Positions 39,815-50,355 are shown, numbered from the stretch's first letter. The stretch is DNA of 56,821 bases from Salinarimonas soli (GCF_008386575.1 NZ_VUOA01000030.1:2385-59205); one strand, 5' to 3'. A program made the numbers and translations. The notes: generated from the letters alone by a model not told the origin.

Positions 39815-41047
39815 ATGACGTCCTTGATTGAAATCTTACAGAAATTGCCGATCGAGCGTGCCGACTCCGGCGACATCATTCAGGAGGCACTTACCGCGAT
39901 CCGGATGCATCTGGGTATGGAAATTGCCTACTTCTCAGAGTTCGTTGACGGCAGGTCGGTCTTCCGGCGCGTCGACGCGCCGGGTCTCGAGCACCTCATC
40001 AAGGTCGGCGACAGCCACGACCTCGACGACATCTACTGCAACCATATCGTCGAGGGCCGATTACCGGAGCTCATCCCCGACACGTCGTTAGAGCCGTTCG
40101 CACGAGCTATGCCGATCACCGACGCGGTGCCGATCGGCTCACATGTCAGCATTCCCATCAGAATGCCGGATGGCCAGCCATTCGGGATGTTTTGCTGCTT
40201 GAGCCCGCGCCCAAACCCCACTCTCAACCAGCGTGACCTGGAAACAATGCGGGTGTTCGCCGGGCTCGCAACAAAGCAAGTCCACACGGAAATCGAGGAT
40301 CGAAGGGCCCGTTCGGCCAAACGCGACGCGGTTGAGCGTGTCATCGGGCTCGGTCGATACGAAATGGTGTTCCAGCCCATCATTGATCTCGCCTCGATGC
40401 GAACGGTCGCTGTTGAGGCGCTATGCCGCGTGCAGTCCGACCCATACCGGTCCCCCGACAAGTGGTTCCAGGATGCGGCGGATGTCGGTCTGGGCGTCGA
40501 GTTCGAGCTTGGTGCGATCAGGGCTGCCGTTGCTTGCTTTGGCGAGCTGCCGCCCGGGGTCGACATGTCGCTCAACGCCTCGCCAGAACTCATCGTCAGC
40601 GGTCGGCTACACGAGGTGCTCGACCCGGAATATCTCAACCGCACGACCCTCGAGGTGACGGAGCACGCCCCGATCGGCGACTATGCAGCGTTTCACCGTG
40701 CGCTCGCCCCCTTGCGCGGCCACGGCGTCAAGATTGCAATCGATGATGCGGGCGCCGGTTATTCAGGCCTGCAGCAAATTGTTCAGGTCGCAGCGGATGC
40801 GATCAAGATGGATATGAGCCTGACGCGCGGCATCGACGGGGACAGTGCGCGACGCGCCCTGGCGAGCGCGATGATCCACTTTGCTCGTGAGACCAACTCC
40901 AGCATCGTGGCGGAGGGGATCGAGACTGTCGAGGAACTGCGGACGCTCCAGAGCTTAGGCGTGGAGAGAGGACAGGGGTACCTCCTCGGCAAGCCGTGCC
41001 GCTTGAGCGCGATGGAACCGGCGGCCCTGGCGTTCCGCTGCGGCTAA
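39815..41047 (+). CDS. GAF-EAL cyclic-di-GMP phosphodiesterase
   Basis: This protein has 410 residues from the ATG at 39815. The first 155 form a GAF-like sensor (EALTAIRMHLGMEIAYFSEF to GLATKQVHTEI). The EAL domain follows from about 180 with the catalytic signature EALCR, the metal and substrate residues in SLNASPEL, LEVTEHAP, IDDAGAGYSGL and IKMDMSLTRGID, and AEGIETVEE. All the usual catalytic positions appear present, so active cyclic-di-GMP hydrolysis is likely. It is soluble, with no membrane segments. The ligand of the GAF domain is unknown. Confidence 0.88.
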   Translation: MTSLIEILQKLPIERADSGDIIQEALTAIRMHLGMEIAYFSEFVDGRSVFRRVDAPGLEHLIKVGDSHDLDDIYCNHIVEGRLPELIPDTSLEPFARAMPITDAVPIGSHVSIPIRMPDGQPFGMFCCLSPRPNPTLNQRDLETMRVFAGLATKQVHTEIEDRRARSAKRDAVERVIGLGRYEMVFQPIIDLASMRTVAVEALCRVQSDPYRSPDKWFQDAADVGLGVEFELGAIRAAVACFGELPPGVDMSLNASPELIVSGRLHEVLDPEYLNRTTLEVTEHAPIGDYAAFHRALAPLRGHGVKIAIDDAGAGYSGLQQIVQVAADAIKMDMSLTRGIDGDSARRALASAMIHFARETNSSIVAEGIETVEELRTLQSLGVERGQGYLLGKPCRLSAMEPAALAFRCG

Positions 41048-41097
41048 GCGTCGGGAACACCTGCCTGCCGACATCACGGGTTGTTCAAGGCGCGGGG

Positions 41098-41448
41098 TTA
41101 CCTCCGTGACGTCAGCTCGACGATCGCGTTGGCGACAGCTTCAAGTTGGTACGGTTTGCCGAAGTACCGGCTTCCAGGAACATGGCGCGATGGCACATCG
41201 GAATAGCCGGTCGTGTAAATTACTGGCAGATTTGGCCGGCTCTCGCGGCAGGACTCCGCCAAGTCCCACCCGTTCAGCTTACCCGGCATCCGGATGTCGG
41301 TCACGAGCACGTCGAACTCCGCGCCTCGGCAGATGAGGAGGGCTTCGTCACCGCTCTCGGCCTCAATCACCACATAGCCGCGCTCCCGCAAATCGTATGC
41401 GATCGTGTCCCGAACCAGGAAGTCGTCCTCGACGAGCAGGATCCTCAT
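41098..41448 (-). CDS. Single-domain response regulator
   Basis: This 116-residue receiver domain has no output domain. Phosphorylation-site features are the acidic pair in VEDD, the acceptor Asp in VLVTDIRMPG, the Thr in VIYTTGY and the conserved Lys in YFGKPYQ. An earlier ATG at 41466 would add six residues. The form fits CheY-like or Sma0114-type FxGKPY regulators of the general stress and histidine-kinase network in alphaproteobacteria. Its partner kinase is not adjacent. Confidence 0.85.
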   Translation of the reverse strand: MRILLVEDDFLVRDTIAYDLRERGYVVIEAESGDEALLICRGAEFDVLVTDIRMPGKLNGWDLAESCRESRPNLPVIYTTGYSDVPSRHVPGSRYFGKPYQLEAVANAIVELTSRR

Positions 41449-41695
41449 GGCACTCTCGTTGCCCATACGTCAGGTAGCAGGCACACGGCTCCCGGTGATT
41501 TGGGAAGCGGAACGGTTGTGAACGCGCTCACACGATTGTCACAGGCTAGCCTCTCGCACACGCAGAGTGGCGCAGTCGATCGGCAGGCCGACTTCGAGTG
41601 GTAAACGAATTATCAAGAGGAGAATGGTGAACTGCCGGCTTCCCTACGCGGAGCTCAACCGCGAGGCGATGCCGTCACCGAAACGGAGTTTTCTC

Positions 41696-41884
41696 ATGGT
41701 CAACATCATGGTCGCTGGGTCTGAGATCGATGCCCTGCTGACTGCCCTCCGCTTCCTTCAGGAAAACCTCGGGTCACTGCCGCGAGAGTTTGTCGAGCTC
41801 AATGACGGGCGCGCTCCTGACGACGCTGAAATCGAGGCTCTATGCGCTCGGCTAGCAGATGCAGGGTACCGGTTAGCTGCGTGA
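41696..41884 (+). CDS. Small hypothetical protein
   Basis: This 62-residue protein is read from the ATG at 41696, which has AACGGAG nine bases upstream; the frame is open further left. It contains VAGSEIDALLTALRFLQENLG and an acidic helix GRAPDDAEIEALCARLADAG. I do not recognise a family. Confidence 0.5.
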   Translation: MVNIMVAGSEIDALLTALRFLQENLGSLPREFVELNDGRAPDDAEIEALCARLADAGYRLAA

Positions 41885-42200
41885 AGCGCGTGGTTGATTT
41901 GACCTGCACTTGATGCAAGCCATTCTCACCTGAGGGCGTCTCGGGAGCTGCCCCGAGCAACCCTTTTGTTGACCGCCTGGGAGCTCGAAGGCTGATGGCG
42001 GGCGGCGATCGCGCCGCATGATGCTGAAGGATTTACGGAGTCGCCTCGCTATCGCCCAGTAGTGACGGGGGCCCAACCTCCGGCAGTCATCCGGCGTTAA
42101 GACCGAGGGTGCGTCTCGTCGTCCACCTCGCGTCAGCGGAAACCATTATGCGGATTGCGCGGGCGGTATAGCGTTGGTTTCGGGTGAGAGGAGCTGTGAA
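41885..42200. other. Non-coding stretch
   Basis: About 315 bases between two small genes on the plus strand. Nothing is recognised. Confidence 0.4.
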
Positions 42201-42437
42201 GTGGCACGATTCTACTTCGATATTGCTGACGGTGATCACATCAACACAGACGATAGCGGGCATGATCTGGCTGACGCTCAAGCCGCTCGTACGCGGGCGG
42301 TCGATGCACTTCGCCACATTGCCTCTGATCTCCTGTCCGCCGGCGACGAGCAGAGCTTGCTGGTGACAGTGCGGGACGAGAATGGCGATCGGATCCTGAC
42401 CGCTGGTCTCGTTGCCAAGATCCTTCCTAGCAGGTGA
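42201..42437 (+). CDS. DUF6894-type small protein
   Basis: This 78-residue protein starts with GTG, with GAGGAG upstream. The pattern ARFYFDIADGDHINTDDSG, the central helix ARTRAVDALRHIASDLL and LLVTVRDENGDRILTAGL match the small DUF6894 family that is abundant in Methylobacterium-like genomes. Function is unknown. It stands alone. Confidence 0.75.
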   Translation: MARFYFDIADGDHINTDDSGHDLADAQAARTRAVDALRHIASDLLSAGDEQSLLVTVRDENGDRILTAGLVAKILPSR

Positions 42438-42668
42438 AGCACCAGCGCCGTCTATTGCACATCACTGGCCGCCTGAGACCGTTCGACGCTCAGGCCGCTG
42501 CCCACCCTTTCAGCATCTCTCAACGAGCGCATTTTATGAGCGATGCTTCGAGGGAAATAATGTCTTCTTAACGATGTCTGTGTTCTCGTATGCCGGCGCA
42601 AGGTCGCTTGTCTCATCTGCGGGCGAGACCAGCCGCCAGCAAAAATCCCCCGTCGTCACGAGGCTACG

Positions 42669-44357
42669 ATGTCCTTTTTCACGAATCTTTCGATCGCAAA
42701 GAAACTGATTGCAGCCTTTACGGCGCTCGTCGTTGTCGTCGGGATCGCGACGACGCTGAATTACAGAAACCTGACCTTCATCGAGAATACCAACAAGTGG
42801 ACGGCGCATACGCACGACGTTCTCGACGGCATGAGCCAGATCGGCGCCGCCATGGTGGATCAGGAGACCGGCCTTCGCGGCTACCTTCTGTCTGGCGAGG
42901 AGCGGTTCCTTGCTCCCTTCCGCGCGGGGACGGAGGCGTATGACACGGCGTTTTCGAAGGTCAAGCGCCTGACGGCCGACAACCCGGCCCAGCAGGAGCG
43001 CTTGGCCGAGCTCAACCGTCATGCGGTCTCCTGGCGCAAGGACGTGGCTGAAAAAGAGATCGCCCTTATGGCGAGCCAGGCCGGCCGCGAGCAGGCCCGC
43101 GCTATGGAAGTGTCCGGCGCCGGTAAGGCCGCGATGGATGCAATCCGGGCCAAGGCTGCCGAGATCAAGAACGTTGAAGCCGATCTGCTCAAAAGGCGTG
43201 AGGCAGAGGCACAAGCCGCATTCACATCTTCGTATACGACCAGTGTTGCGAGCCTGATCGGCATGCTGCTCCTTGCCGTCCTCGCCGGCTACTCGCTGTA
43301 TCGCGGCATCGCGGTCCCGATCAGCCGCACGACGCGGATCATGGATCGTCTGGCCAACAACGACACTACCGTCGAGGTTCACGGTCTCGAGCGTCGGGAC
43401 GAAGTGGGAGCCATGGCGAAAGCCGTCGAGGTGTTCAAGCAGAACGCGATCGAGCGCCTCGCGCTTGCGGAGGAAGCCAAAGCTCTCGAAGTTCGCGCCG
43501 CTGCCGAGAAACGCCGGGCGATGGCGGAGCTTGCCAACAGCTTCGAGACGAAGGTGGGCGGCCTCGTCGAGCACCTCACTGCTGCCGCGAGCGAAATGGA
43601 GGCGACAGCGCGCTCGATGTCCTCGACGGCTGAACAAACCAACCAGCAGTCCGGGATGGTGGCCGCGTCGGCTCAGGAGACTGCTGCGAATGTCCAGGCT
43701 GTTGCGACTGCCACCGAGGAACTTGCCTCGTCGGCAGGAGAAATCGGATCACAGGTCACCCAGACGACGAGCGCTGCATCTCGCGCCGTCGAAGACGCGC
43801 GGCGGACGAATCAAACCGTCCAAGCTCTTGCCACGAGTGCGCAGAAGATCGGTGATGTGGTGAAGCTGATCAGCGACATCGCCGGGCAGACAAACCTTCT
43901 GGCGTTGAACGCAACAATCGAGGCCGCGCGAGCCGGCGAAGCGGGCCGGGGTTTTGCCGTGGTTGCAGCCGAAGTCAAGGAACTCGCAAGCCAAACCGGG
44001 CGCGCGACGGACGAGATTTCCGGGCAGATCGGCCACATTCAAAGCGCCACGAACGAGGCGGTGGACGCGATCCGCGCGATCACTTCGTCCATCGAGAGCA
44101 TGCATCATGTCGCGGTGAGCGTCGCCGCGGCGGTCGAGGAGCAGCAAGTCGCCACTCAGGAGATCGCCCGCAACGTCGCACAGGCTGCCCAGGGGACGGA
44201 GCACGTCACACACAACATCGGGCAGGTTCAGCAGGCGGCTACCCAGGCCGGCAGCGCCGCCACGCAGGTATTGTCCGCGGCGGGCGAACTGTCGCGCAAT
44301 GCCGCAAACCTGAGCCGCGAGGTGTCGAGCTTCCTCTCTGGTATCCGGGCCGCGTGA
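42669..44357 (+). CDS. Methyl-accepting chemotaxis protein with CHASE3 sensor
   Basis: This is a 562-residue receptor. TM1 is near residues 14-32 ([19 protein letters not shown]), followed by a periplasmic CHASE3-like four-helix domain ([20 protein letters not shown]), TM2 near 195-215 ([18 protein letters not shown]), a HAMP linker ([17 protein letters not shown]) and a long cytoplasmic coiled coil. The hairpin tip has the CheA/CheW-binding signature [20 protein letters not shown]. The ligand is unknown. A small coiled-coil gene overlaps its stop by four bases. No cheA, cheW or cheR is nearby, so it would feed the chromosomal chemotaxis arrays. Confidence 0.92.
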   Translation: MSFFTNLSIAKKLIAAFTALVVVVGIATTLNYRNLTFIENTNKWTAHTHDVLDGMSQIGAAMVDQETGLRGYLLSGEERFLAPFRAGTEAYDTAFSKVKRLTADNPAQQERLAELNRHAVSWRKDVAEKEIALMASQAGREQARAMEVSGAGKAAMDAIRAKAAEIKNVEADLLKRREAEAQAAFTSSYTTSVASLIGMLLLAVLAGYSLYRGIAVPISRTTRIMDRLANNDTTVEVHGLERRDEVGAMAKAVEVFKQNAIERLALAEEAKALEVRAAAEKRRAMAELANSFETKVGGLVEHLTAAASEMEATARSMSSTAEQTNQQSGMVAASAQETAANVQAVATATEELASSAGEIGSQVTQTTSAASRAVEDARRTNQTVQALATSAQKIGDVVKLISDIAGQTNLLALNATIEAARAGEAGRGFAVVAAEVKELASQTGRATDEISGQIGHIQSATNEAVDAIRAITSSIESMHHVAVSVAAAVEEQQVATQEIARNVAQAAQGTEHVTHNIGQVQQAATQAGSAATQVLSAAGELSRNAANLSREVSSFLSGIRAA

Positions 44358-44707
44358 TGACGAACATCGCACACGACCCTACGATCGTCGACGAGAGGCG
44401 GGCTCTCGTCGCGCTCGTGACGAGCAAGTCTCCCGCACATCATGAGCTGATCCTTGAGCTCGCGGCTGCGCGCGCGAAGCTTATCAAGGCGGGCGAAGCG
44501 CTCGAGGCGGCTGCCGCGACAGGCGCTGCGCTCAGGAGTGAGATGCAGGAGGCCGGCGTCTTTCCGATTCAGTCGCGTGCTTTTGACGAGGCAATCGACG
44601 TGCTCCGCGTTGACCATCTAAGGGCGCGGCGACAGCTTGATCTTGCGATTATCGAGGTTGCCGGTGCGCATCGGATCCTCTTGAACAGGCTCTCAGGTTC
44701 GTCGTAA
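44354..44707 (+). CDS. Small helical protein coupled to the chemoreceptor
   Basis: This 117-residue protein starts in the GTGATGA overlap with the chemoreceptor stop (GTG at 44354 or ATG at 44357). It is almost entirely helix-forming ([40 protein letters not shown]) with no known motif. Translational coupling suggests it works with the receptor. I do not recognise a family. Confidence 0.6.
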   Translation: MMTNIAHDPTIVDERRALVALVTSKSPAHHELILELAAARAKLIKAGEALEAAAATGAALRSEMQEAGVFPIQSRAFDEAIDVLRVDHLRARRQLDLAIIEVAGAHRILLNRLSGSS

Positions 44708-44920
44708 GCCTCATAGAAGTTCTGAAACCTAGCATCTCGCTTTGTTGTTGAACGGAGAGAACTCCACATGGTCGGCCTAGGGGCTTAACCCTATCCCGTG
44801 TTCTGGAATGCTGACTCGCGACCGCCTATTGGCTTTCACGCGCGTCTTTCCCCGCCTACCTGCTGCAGTTATGCTACGAGGACGGCTGCTCGAAGCCGCC
44901 CCGCGGGATGATTTGCTGCA

Positions 44921-46114
44921 ATGAAAGCACCACTCGCTGCAAACGAGGAGCAACGTCTGGCTGCGTTGCGTCGCTACGGGATCCTAGACACCCCAGAAGA
45001 AGCCGTTTTTGACAATATTACCCGCTTGGCAGCACACATTTGTGACGCGCCCATCGCAGTCATAAACCTAATCGACGAACGACGGCAGTGGTTCAAGGCA
45101 GAGGTCGGTTTGGGCGTCCGCGAGACACCGCTCGACGTGTCTATATGTGCTCATGCAATCCTCCAATCGGGGCTCGTTGTGGTACCGGATGCAACTCGGG
45201 ATGCTCGTTTTGCATGCAACCCGCTCGTAACCGGCGGGCCCCGCCTACGCTTCTATGCTGGTGCCATCCTCGAAACCTCGGACGGCTATCCGCTCGGAAC
45301 TCTCTGCGTCCTCGACGACAAAGTAAGCCGTTTGAGTCCCGAGCAAGGTGAAGCGCTCATGGCTCTCGCACATCAAACCATGGCGCTGTTTGAACTGCGT
45401 CGTAATCTGGCCGAAGTCGAACGGGTCAGCGTGGATCGCGCCCGTCTCATGGCTGTTGCAGGACACGATCTGAAGCAACCGCTGCAAACCATAAGCCTCG
45501 CGCTTGAGGTCGCTCAGCCAAAAGTTCTGAATAAGCTTCACGCAGCGCTCGTCAGAACTGCTCTCAACGCATGTGACAAGCTTGGCTCCGACCTCGATCA
45601 ACTCGTCCAAACTGCTCGGTTAGGAGGCGGAGCGCCGAGATGGCAGAGGGTGGCTTTGCAACCATTCATCGCGGAAGTTGTCGCCGAGTGGGAGCCGCAC
45701 CTCCAGCTGAAAGCGATGAGGCTGAAGCTGGCCCCGACCTCGCTGTGCGGGTTTACTGATCCGGCCATGCTTGCGTCGATTATGCGCAATCTGATCGGCA
45801 ATGGGATCAAGTACACACTCTCCGGTGGGCGCATCCTCGTCGGGTGCCGACGCCGCGGCAGCGCAGTGCTGATCGAGGTGTGGGACACAGGTATCGGGAT
45901 CGCGCCGGGCAAGTTGGAACGTGTGTTCGACGCGTTCCATCAGCTCAACCCGGAGGAGTCGGACGGGCTCGGCATGGGGCTGGCGATCGTCCGTCAGACC
46001 GCGACGATGCTCGGTCACGAGGTCAGCGTGAAGTCCGTAGTCGGCCGCGGTACTGTGTTCCGCGTGTCAGTCCCGATTGTGGCACCAAGCCATGCTCTCA
46101 GTCCGCCTCACTAA
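44921..46114 (+). CDS. GAF-domain sensor histidine kinase
   Basis: This is a 397-residue soluble kinase. The GAF domain (about 10-160) has the family-typical start RLAALRRYGILDTPEEAVFD and FYAGAILETSDGYPLGTLCVLD. The dimerisation helix holds the phospho-acceptor His in VAGHDLKQPLQTISLAL, and the ATPase domain has the N box (IMRNLIGNGIKYTL), G1 (VWDTGIGIAP) and G2 (GLGMGLAIV). A cognate regulator is not adjacent; several single-domain regulators lie in the cluster. It ends tail-to-tail with the GGDEF-EAL gene, sharing four bases. Confidence 0.9.
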   Translation: MKAPLAANEEQRLAALRRYGILDTPEEAVFDNITRLAAHICDAPIAVINLIDERRQWFKAEVGLGVRETPLDVSICAHAILQSGLVVVPDATRDARFACNPLVTGGPRLRFYAGAILETSDGYPLGTLCVLDDKVSRLSPEQGEALMALAHQTMALFELRRNLAEVERVSVDRARLMAVAGHDLKQPLQTISLALEVAQPKVLNKLHAALVRTALNACDKLGSDLDQLVQTARLGGGAPRWQRVALQPFIAEVVAEWEPHLQLKAMRLKLAPTSLCGFTDPAMLASIMRNLIGNGIKYTLSGGRILVGCRRRGSAVLIEVWDTGIGIAPGKLERVFDAFHQLNPEESDGLGMGLAIVRQTATMLGHEVSVKSVVGRGTVFRVSVPIVAPSHALSPPH

Positions 46115-48708
46115 AGAGTGCCCTGTCGGTCTGAACCTCGTGCGGCTTGGCCGACCCAAGTGGATCTTGAGTCGATCAGTGCCCGTACCTCGCTTGCCGG
46201 TCGCGGGCGACTGAACAAGTAGCCCTGCACTTCCGTGCACCCCTGCTCGCGAACGCGATCCAGTTGCTCGGGTGTCTCCACACCCTCGGCTGTCGTGGTG
46301 ATGCCAAGACTGGCGCCAAGTCCAGCGACGGCTTTCACAATCGCTAGGCAGTCCGACTTCTCACCGAGTTCGCGCACGAACGAGCGGTCGATCTTGATCT
46401 TGTCGAACGGGAATGAGCGAAGGTAGCTCAGGGACGAGTAGCCCGTCCCGAAGTCGTCCATCGCGATCCGGACCCCGAGCGCACGGAGCTGGTGCAGGAG
46501 CGCCAGGGTGGCTGCGCTATCGTGCAGCAGCACTGACTCCGTGATCTCGAGCTCTAGCCGGTGCGGCGACAGACCGGACATCCCGAGGGCCGATACAGCG
46601 GTATGAAGGAGGGTGGGGCTTCTGAACTGAACTGGTGAGAGATTCACGGCAACTTTCAGTTTTCTGGGCCAAGCCGCCGCCTCCCGACACGCGTCTCGAA
46701 GCACCCACTCGCCCAAGGGGATGATAAGGCCGATCTCCTCAGCGAGCGGAATGAACTCGGCCGGCGGCACTTGGCCTCGCTCGGGATGATTCCAGCGCAG
46801 GAGGGCCTCGAACCCGATGATCTCGCTGCTCTGCGCGTTTACCAGCGGTTGGTAGTAAAGCTCGAATTCCGAGGCAGCGAGGGCGCGCCGGAGATCCAGT
46901 TCCAACCGCCGCCGCTCCTGCAAGCGCGCGTCCATCGCAGGCTCGAAGAAGCGACAGGCTCCCCGCCCGTCTGCCTTCGCGCGGTAGAGTGCCATGTCGG
47001 CATTCTTGAGCAGGACGTCGGGATCAAGCCCGTCACTCGGAGCGCATGTCACACCGACGCTCGTCCCGATCACCACTTGGTGGCCCTCGATGCCAAAGGG
47101 AGCACGCAGGACTTCTATAATGCGCCGGGCCAGTAACCCGGCCTGCTCCGGGCGGTCGATCGCCTGCAGGATCGTGAACTCGTCACCGCCGAGGCGAGCG
47201 ACCGTGTCCGTCTCGCGAACGCATTCCTTGATCCGCTTGGTCGCTGCCCTGAGCAGCAAGTCGCCGACAGGATGGCCGAGCGTATCGTTCACGGCCTTGA
47301 AATGATCCAGGTCGAGGCAGAGAACGGCAAGGCCCTGGCCGCGTCGCACCCGCGCAAGTCCCTCCTCCATGCGCTCCCTGAGCAGAGTGCGATTCGGTAG
47401 TCCGGTGAGCGCATCGTGACGAGCCATGTGTGCGATCCGGGCCTCCGCCAGGATCGCTTCGGTGACGTCCTCATGGGTCGCAACATATCCACCAATCGCC
47501 ATCGGGTTGTAGGTGACTTGGACGATGCGGCCATCCTGAAGCGTCGCCTTGAAGCTCTGGGCAGTGCCCGCCAATGCGCCTGCCACATGCTGCTCGACAT
47601 AGGTCTCGGCGTCGACGGGCGCATTCGCGATCGAGCGCCGGAACGCCAGGATGTCCTGCACCTGCGTCCCCGGGCGCGTCAGCGCCTCGGGAAGCCGGTA
47701 CATGCGGGCGTAGGCGGCATTGCACAGGATGAGATGCCCCCCAGCATCGAAGAGGCAAAGCCCATGGGGCATGTTGCTGAGTGCCGCATCGAAACGCAGG
47801 TTCTGCGTCGTGAGTTCGTCCTCGCGCTCCCGCAGGGCGAGTTCCTGCCTTTTGCGCGTGGTCACGTCGGTGTAGGTGCGGACGGCGCCACCACCGGGTA
47901 GCCTCACGGTGCGGACCTCCAGCACCGTTCCATCCGGGCACGTGCGCTCGTACGAGCCGTACTGCACCGCCTCCAACCCTGCCGTGCCGAGGTGTTGGCT
48001 GAAGGCGTCGTCGGCTCGGAAACTGCCGGAGCGGTGCTGGAATTCGGCGATGGTAGCAAAGGTCGGCTTGGATGCCATGAGGTCCTCGGGCAACCCGAGT
48101 AAGTCGAGGACGCGCTGATTGTAAACGAGTACCCGGCCGCCGGCATCGAACATCATGAGACCCTGATCCATATTGGACAGGGTTGCCTCGAGGAGAGCCG
48201 TCTGGTCTCGAAGAGCCGTTTCCTGCTCCAGAAGGCGGGCATGCTGGCGTTTGTGCTCGGCATTGACGCTGACGTAAGCGCGGTTCGTGGCATTCAGGGC
48301 CCCGATGGTCCGCTCCAGCTCAGTCCGGGTCTCATGCTCTAGAGTGATGTCCGAGCCGACCCCTCGATAGCCCAGGAAGGCACCTGTGAGGGGGGCAAAA
48401 ACCGGTTGGCCCGAGATCTTGAACCAGAGCGTCCGGCCGTCGCTGCTCTGGTACGGGTAGACGAAGTCGCGGAACGCGCGACGAGCGAGCAGGTCATCGA
48501 AATGGGACCGCCAGAAAGCGCGATCCTCGGCATTCGCGGCGACATCAAAGCGGCTTCTCCCAATGGCATGCTCGGGGTCAACGCCGGTGACCTCTTTGAT
48601 GCGGGCCGAAAAATAGGAGAAGCGCAGGTCAGCATCCATCTCCCAGAACCAATCGGATGCGATCTCGGCGAAGTCTACGAGGAGGCGCTCGGACACGGAC
48701 GTTCCCAA
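46111..48708 (-). CDS. PAS-PAS-PAS-GGDEF-EAL cyclic-di-GMP turnover protein
   Basis: This protein has 865 residues from a TTG at 48708; a GTG 12 bases later is also possible, since no strong ribosome-binding site decides it. Three PAS domains (about 10-130, 165-290, 300-420) are followed by a diguanylate cyclase domain with an intact RLGGDEF and by an EAL domain with EALLRW, NLSPVQF, LEITESVL, MDDFGTGYSSL and AEGVETPEQ. Both active sites look complete, so it could make and degrade cyclic-di-GMP, with PAS input choosing. No membrane segments are seen. Confidence 0.92.
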   Translation of the reverse strand: MGTSVSERLLVDFAEIASDWFWEMDADLRFSYFSARIKEVTGVDPEHAIGRSRFDVAANAEDRAFWRSHFDDLLARRAFRDFVYPYQSSDGRTLWFKISGQPVFAPLTGAFLGYRGVGSDITLEHETRTELERTIGALNATNRAYVSVNAEHKRQHARLLEQETALRDQTALLEATLSNMDQGLMMFDAGGRVLVYNQRVLDLLGLPEDLMASKPTFATIAEFQHRSGSFRADDAFSQHLGTAGLEAVQYGSYERTCPDGTVLEVRTVRLPGGGAVRTYTDVTTRKRQELALREREDELTTQNLRFDAALSNMPHGLCLFDAGGHLILCNAAYARMYRLPEALTRPGTQVQDILAFRRSIANAPVDAETYVEQHVAGALAGTAQSFKATLQDGRIVQVTYNPMAIGGYVATHEDVTEAILAEARIAHMARHDALTGLPNRTLLRERMEEGLARVRRGQGLAVLCLDLDHFKAVNDTLGHPVGDLLLRAATKRIKECVRETDTVARLGGDEFTILQAIDRPEQAGLLARRIIEVLRAPFGIEGHQVVIGTSVGVTCAPSDGLDPDVLLKNADMALYRAKADGRGACRFFEPAMDARLQERRRLELDLRRALAASEFELYYQPLVNAQSSEIIGFEALLRWNHPERGQVPPAEFIPLAEEIGLIIPLGEWVLRDACREAAAWPRKLKVAVNLSPVQFRSPTLLHTAVSALGMSGLSPHRLELEITESVLLHDSAATLALLHQLRALGVRIAMDDFGTGYSSLSYLRSFPFDKIKIDRSFVRELGEKSDCLAIVKAVAGLGASLGITTTAEGVETPEQLDRVREQGCTEVQGYLFSRPRPASEVRALIDSRSTWVGQAARGSDRQGTL

Positions 48709-48988
48709 TCCCGGCGGATGTTCAGGAGTCTTGAACCCGAGGAGTTAACAGGTTGCCCTAGAGTTGATCACGAAAATGATGGTCGCCATTGACAAACCCG
48801 CATACGTCCAACTGACAGGGCCCGGGTTGTGAAAATCAACACTTGGCATTAATCAATGGAGGTAAATTCAGAGGGAGCTCACCTGGGTATTCGCTGCAAG
48901 AAGCTGAGGCGCTTGCGACCTGTGCCATAGATCCCAGAGCATTCGCCAGCACCGCCGAGGAACCTGGAGCTGGATGCGTTAGGCGGTA

Positions 48989-49372
48989 TCATAATGGTTC
49001 GTGCCCCGAGGTTATCACCGCCATGAGGACTTCAATCAATCGTTCGCCGCTGAACGGCTTGAGCAGAAACCCGAGAGGCTGAGTTTCTTCGGCCGCGGCG
49101 CGCGTAGAAGGATCGCCTGAGCCGGTGATAAATAGGTGCGGCACTCCGCATGCACGAGCGGTCGAAGCGACGTCGATGCCGGTCATCGGCCCGCGAAGCG
49201 TGATGTCGAGAACGGCGAGGTCGATCGAGGCGCTCTCTAGCAGCTCGATGGCCTTCTCGCCCGTCGCGGCGACGCCAGCAACGGTGTGGCCTGCATCCTC
49301 GATGATGTCGGCCACGTAATCTGCGACGAGCGCCTCATCCTCGACGACGAGGACGCGAAGTGAGCGAGTCAT
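48989..49372 (-). CDS. Single-domain response regulator
   Basis: This 127-residue receiver domain has the acidic pair in VVEDEALV, acceptor Asp in LAVLDITLRG, Thr in LFITGSGD and Lys in GFLLKPFSGE. There is no output domain. The ATG at 49372 overlaps the stop of the upstream REC-kinase gene by ATGA, so that kinase is the obvious phosphodonor. Confidence 0.88.
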   Translation of the reverse strand: MTRSLRVLVVEDEALVADYVADIIEDAGHTVAGVAATGEKAIELLESASIDLAVLDITLRGPMTGIDVASTARACGVPHLFITGSGDPSTRAAAEETQPLGFLLKPFSGERLIEVLMAVITSGHEPL

Positions 49373-50355
49373 GAGGGAAGCCGCACCGTGCATGTCACTC
49401 CTGCATCGCTCAAATTCATCTCGACCCCTGCACCAATCTGCTCGGCCAGCCGCTCGATCAGGCGTGCGCCGAGGCCACCGCCCGAGGACTGCTTGCCGCG
49501 GCTTCCTTCGCCATCATCCTTGATCGTGAGAACGAGTTCGCCAGCCTGCTGCTCCAAACTGACGAGGAGATTGCCAGTAGCGCTCTCCGGGAAGGCGTGT
49601 TTGAGAACGTTCGTGATGAGTTCGTTCGCGATGAGCCCGAGTGGCGCTGCCACATCGACTGTCAAATGTGTAGACGCGATCTCCGTTGTAAGCCCAATAC
49701 GTCCCCCAGCCAAGCCAACGAGGTTTCTAGCCAAGCCCTCAAGGAAGGCTTCGAAATCAACCCGCCGGAAGTCCTGCGAGCGGTAGAACTCCTCCTGCAA
49801 TGCCGTCAGAGCCTGGATCCGTCGCCTGAGATCCGCAAGCTGCTGGCGGGCCTCGAGATCCATCATCGCCTTCTCCGTCATGCGCATGAGGCTCACGACG
49901 ATCTGAAGGTTGTTGTGCAGGCGGTGGTAGAGCTCCTTGAGGACGAGATCGCGGTTCTCGGTGAGCTCCCGGCGCTCGCGGTGCCGGTCATAAGCGATGC
50001 GCACGCTTGCCGCCAGGCGCCGCAGCTGGCTGGAGCGCTTGACGATGTAGTCGTCGAAGCCTTGCTTCATGGCCCGTACGGCAAGATCCTCGTCACCCGT
50101 TCCCGTGAACATCACGGTGCAGCACGCCGGCGCCGCCGCCTTGACCCACTCGAAGACCTTGAGGCCGTCGGACCAGCGAAGATCGAAGTCGGTGATCAGA
50201 ACATCGGGAACCCACCCAGCCAGGGCACCGTTCAGGCTTCCCTCGTCGGTGGCCTCGCGGATCTCCGCCGCCGGGAACTCATGCCCGATGGTTCGATGTA
50301 CGAGGTCACGAATGTCAGGATCGTCGTCGACGAGGAGGATGCGGCGGGGTTCCAT
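49369..50355 (-). CDS. Receiver-HisKA_2 hybrid histidine kinase
   Basis: This protein has 328 residues from the ATG at 50355. The N-terminal receiver (about 1-125) has LLVDDDPDIRD, acceptor Asp in VLITDFDLRWSDG and Lys in DDYIVKRSS. A HisKA_2-type dimerisation domain follows with the His in LYHRLHNNLQIVVSLM, and the HATPase has LGLIANELITNVLKHAF and IKDDGEG. Cytosolic REC-HisKA_2 kinases often act in alphaproteobacterial stress or light signalling. It is upstream of and coupled to a single-domain regulator, and divergent from the CHASE3 kinase about 60 bases away. Confidence 0.9.
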   Translation of the reverse strand: MEPRRILLVDDDPDIRDLVHRTIGHEFPAAEIREATDEGSLNGALAGWVPDVLITDFDLRWSDGLKVFEWVKAAAPACCTVMFTGTGDEDLAVRAMKQGFDDYIVKRSSQLRRLAASVRIAYDRHRERRELTENRDLVLKELYHRLHNNLQIVVSLMRMTEKAMMDLEARQQLADLRRRIQALTALQEEFYRSQDFRRVDFEAFLEGLARNLVGLAGGRIGLTTEIASTHLTVDVAAPLGLIANELITNVLKHAFPESATGNLLVSLEQQAGELVLTIKDDGEGSRGKQSSGGGLGARLIERLAEQIGAGVEMNLSDAGVTCTVRLPS

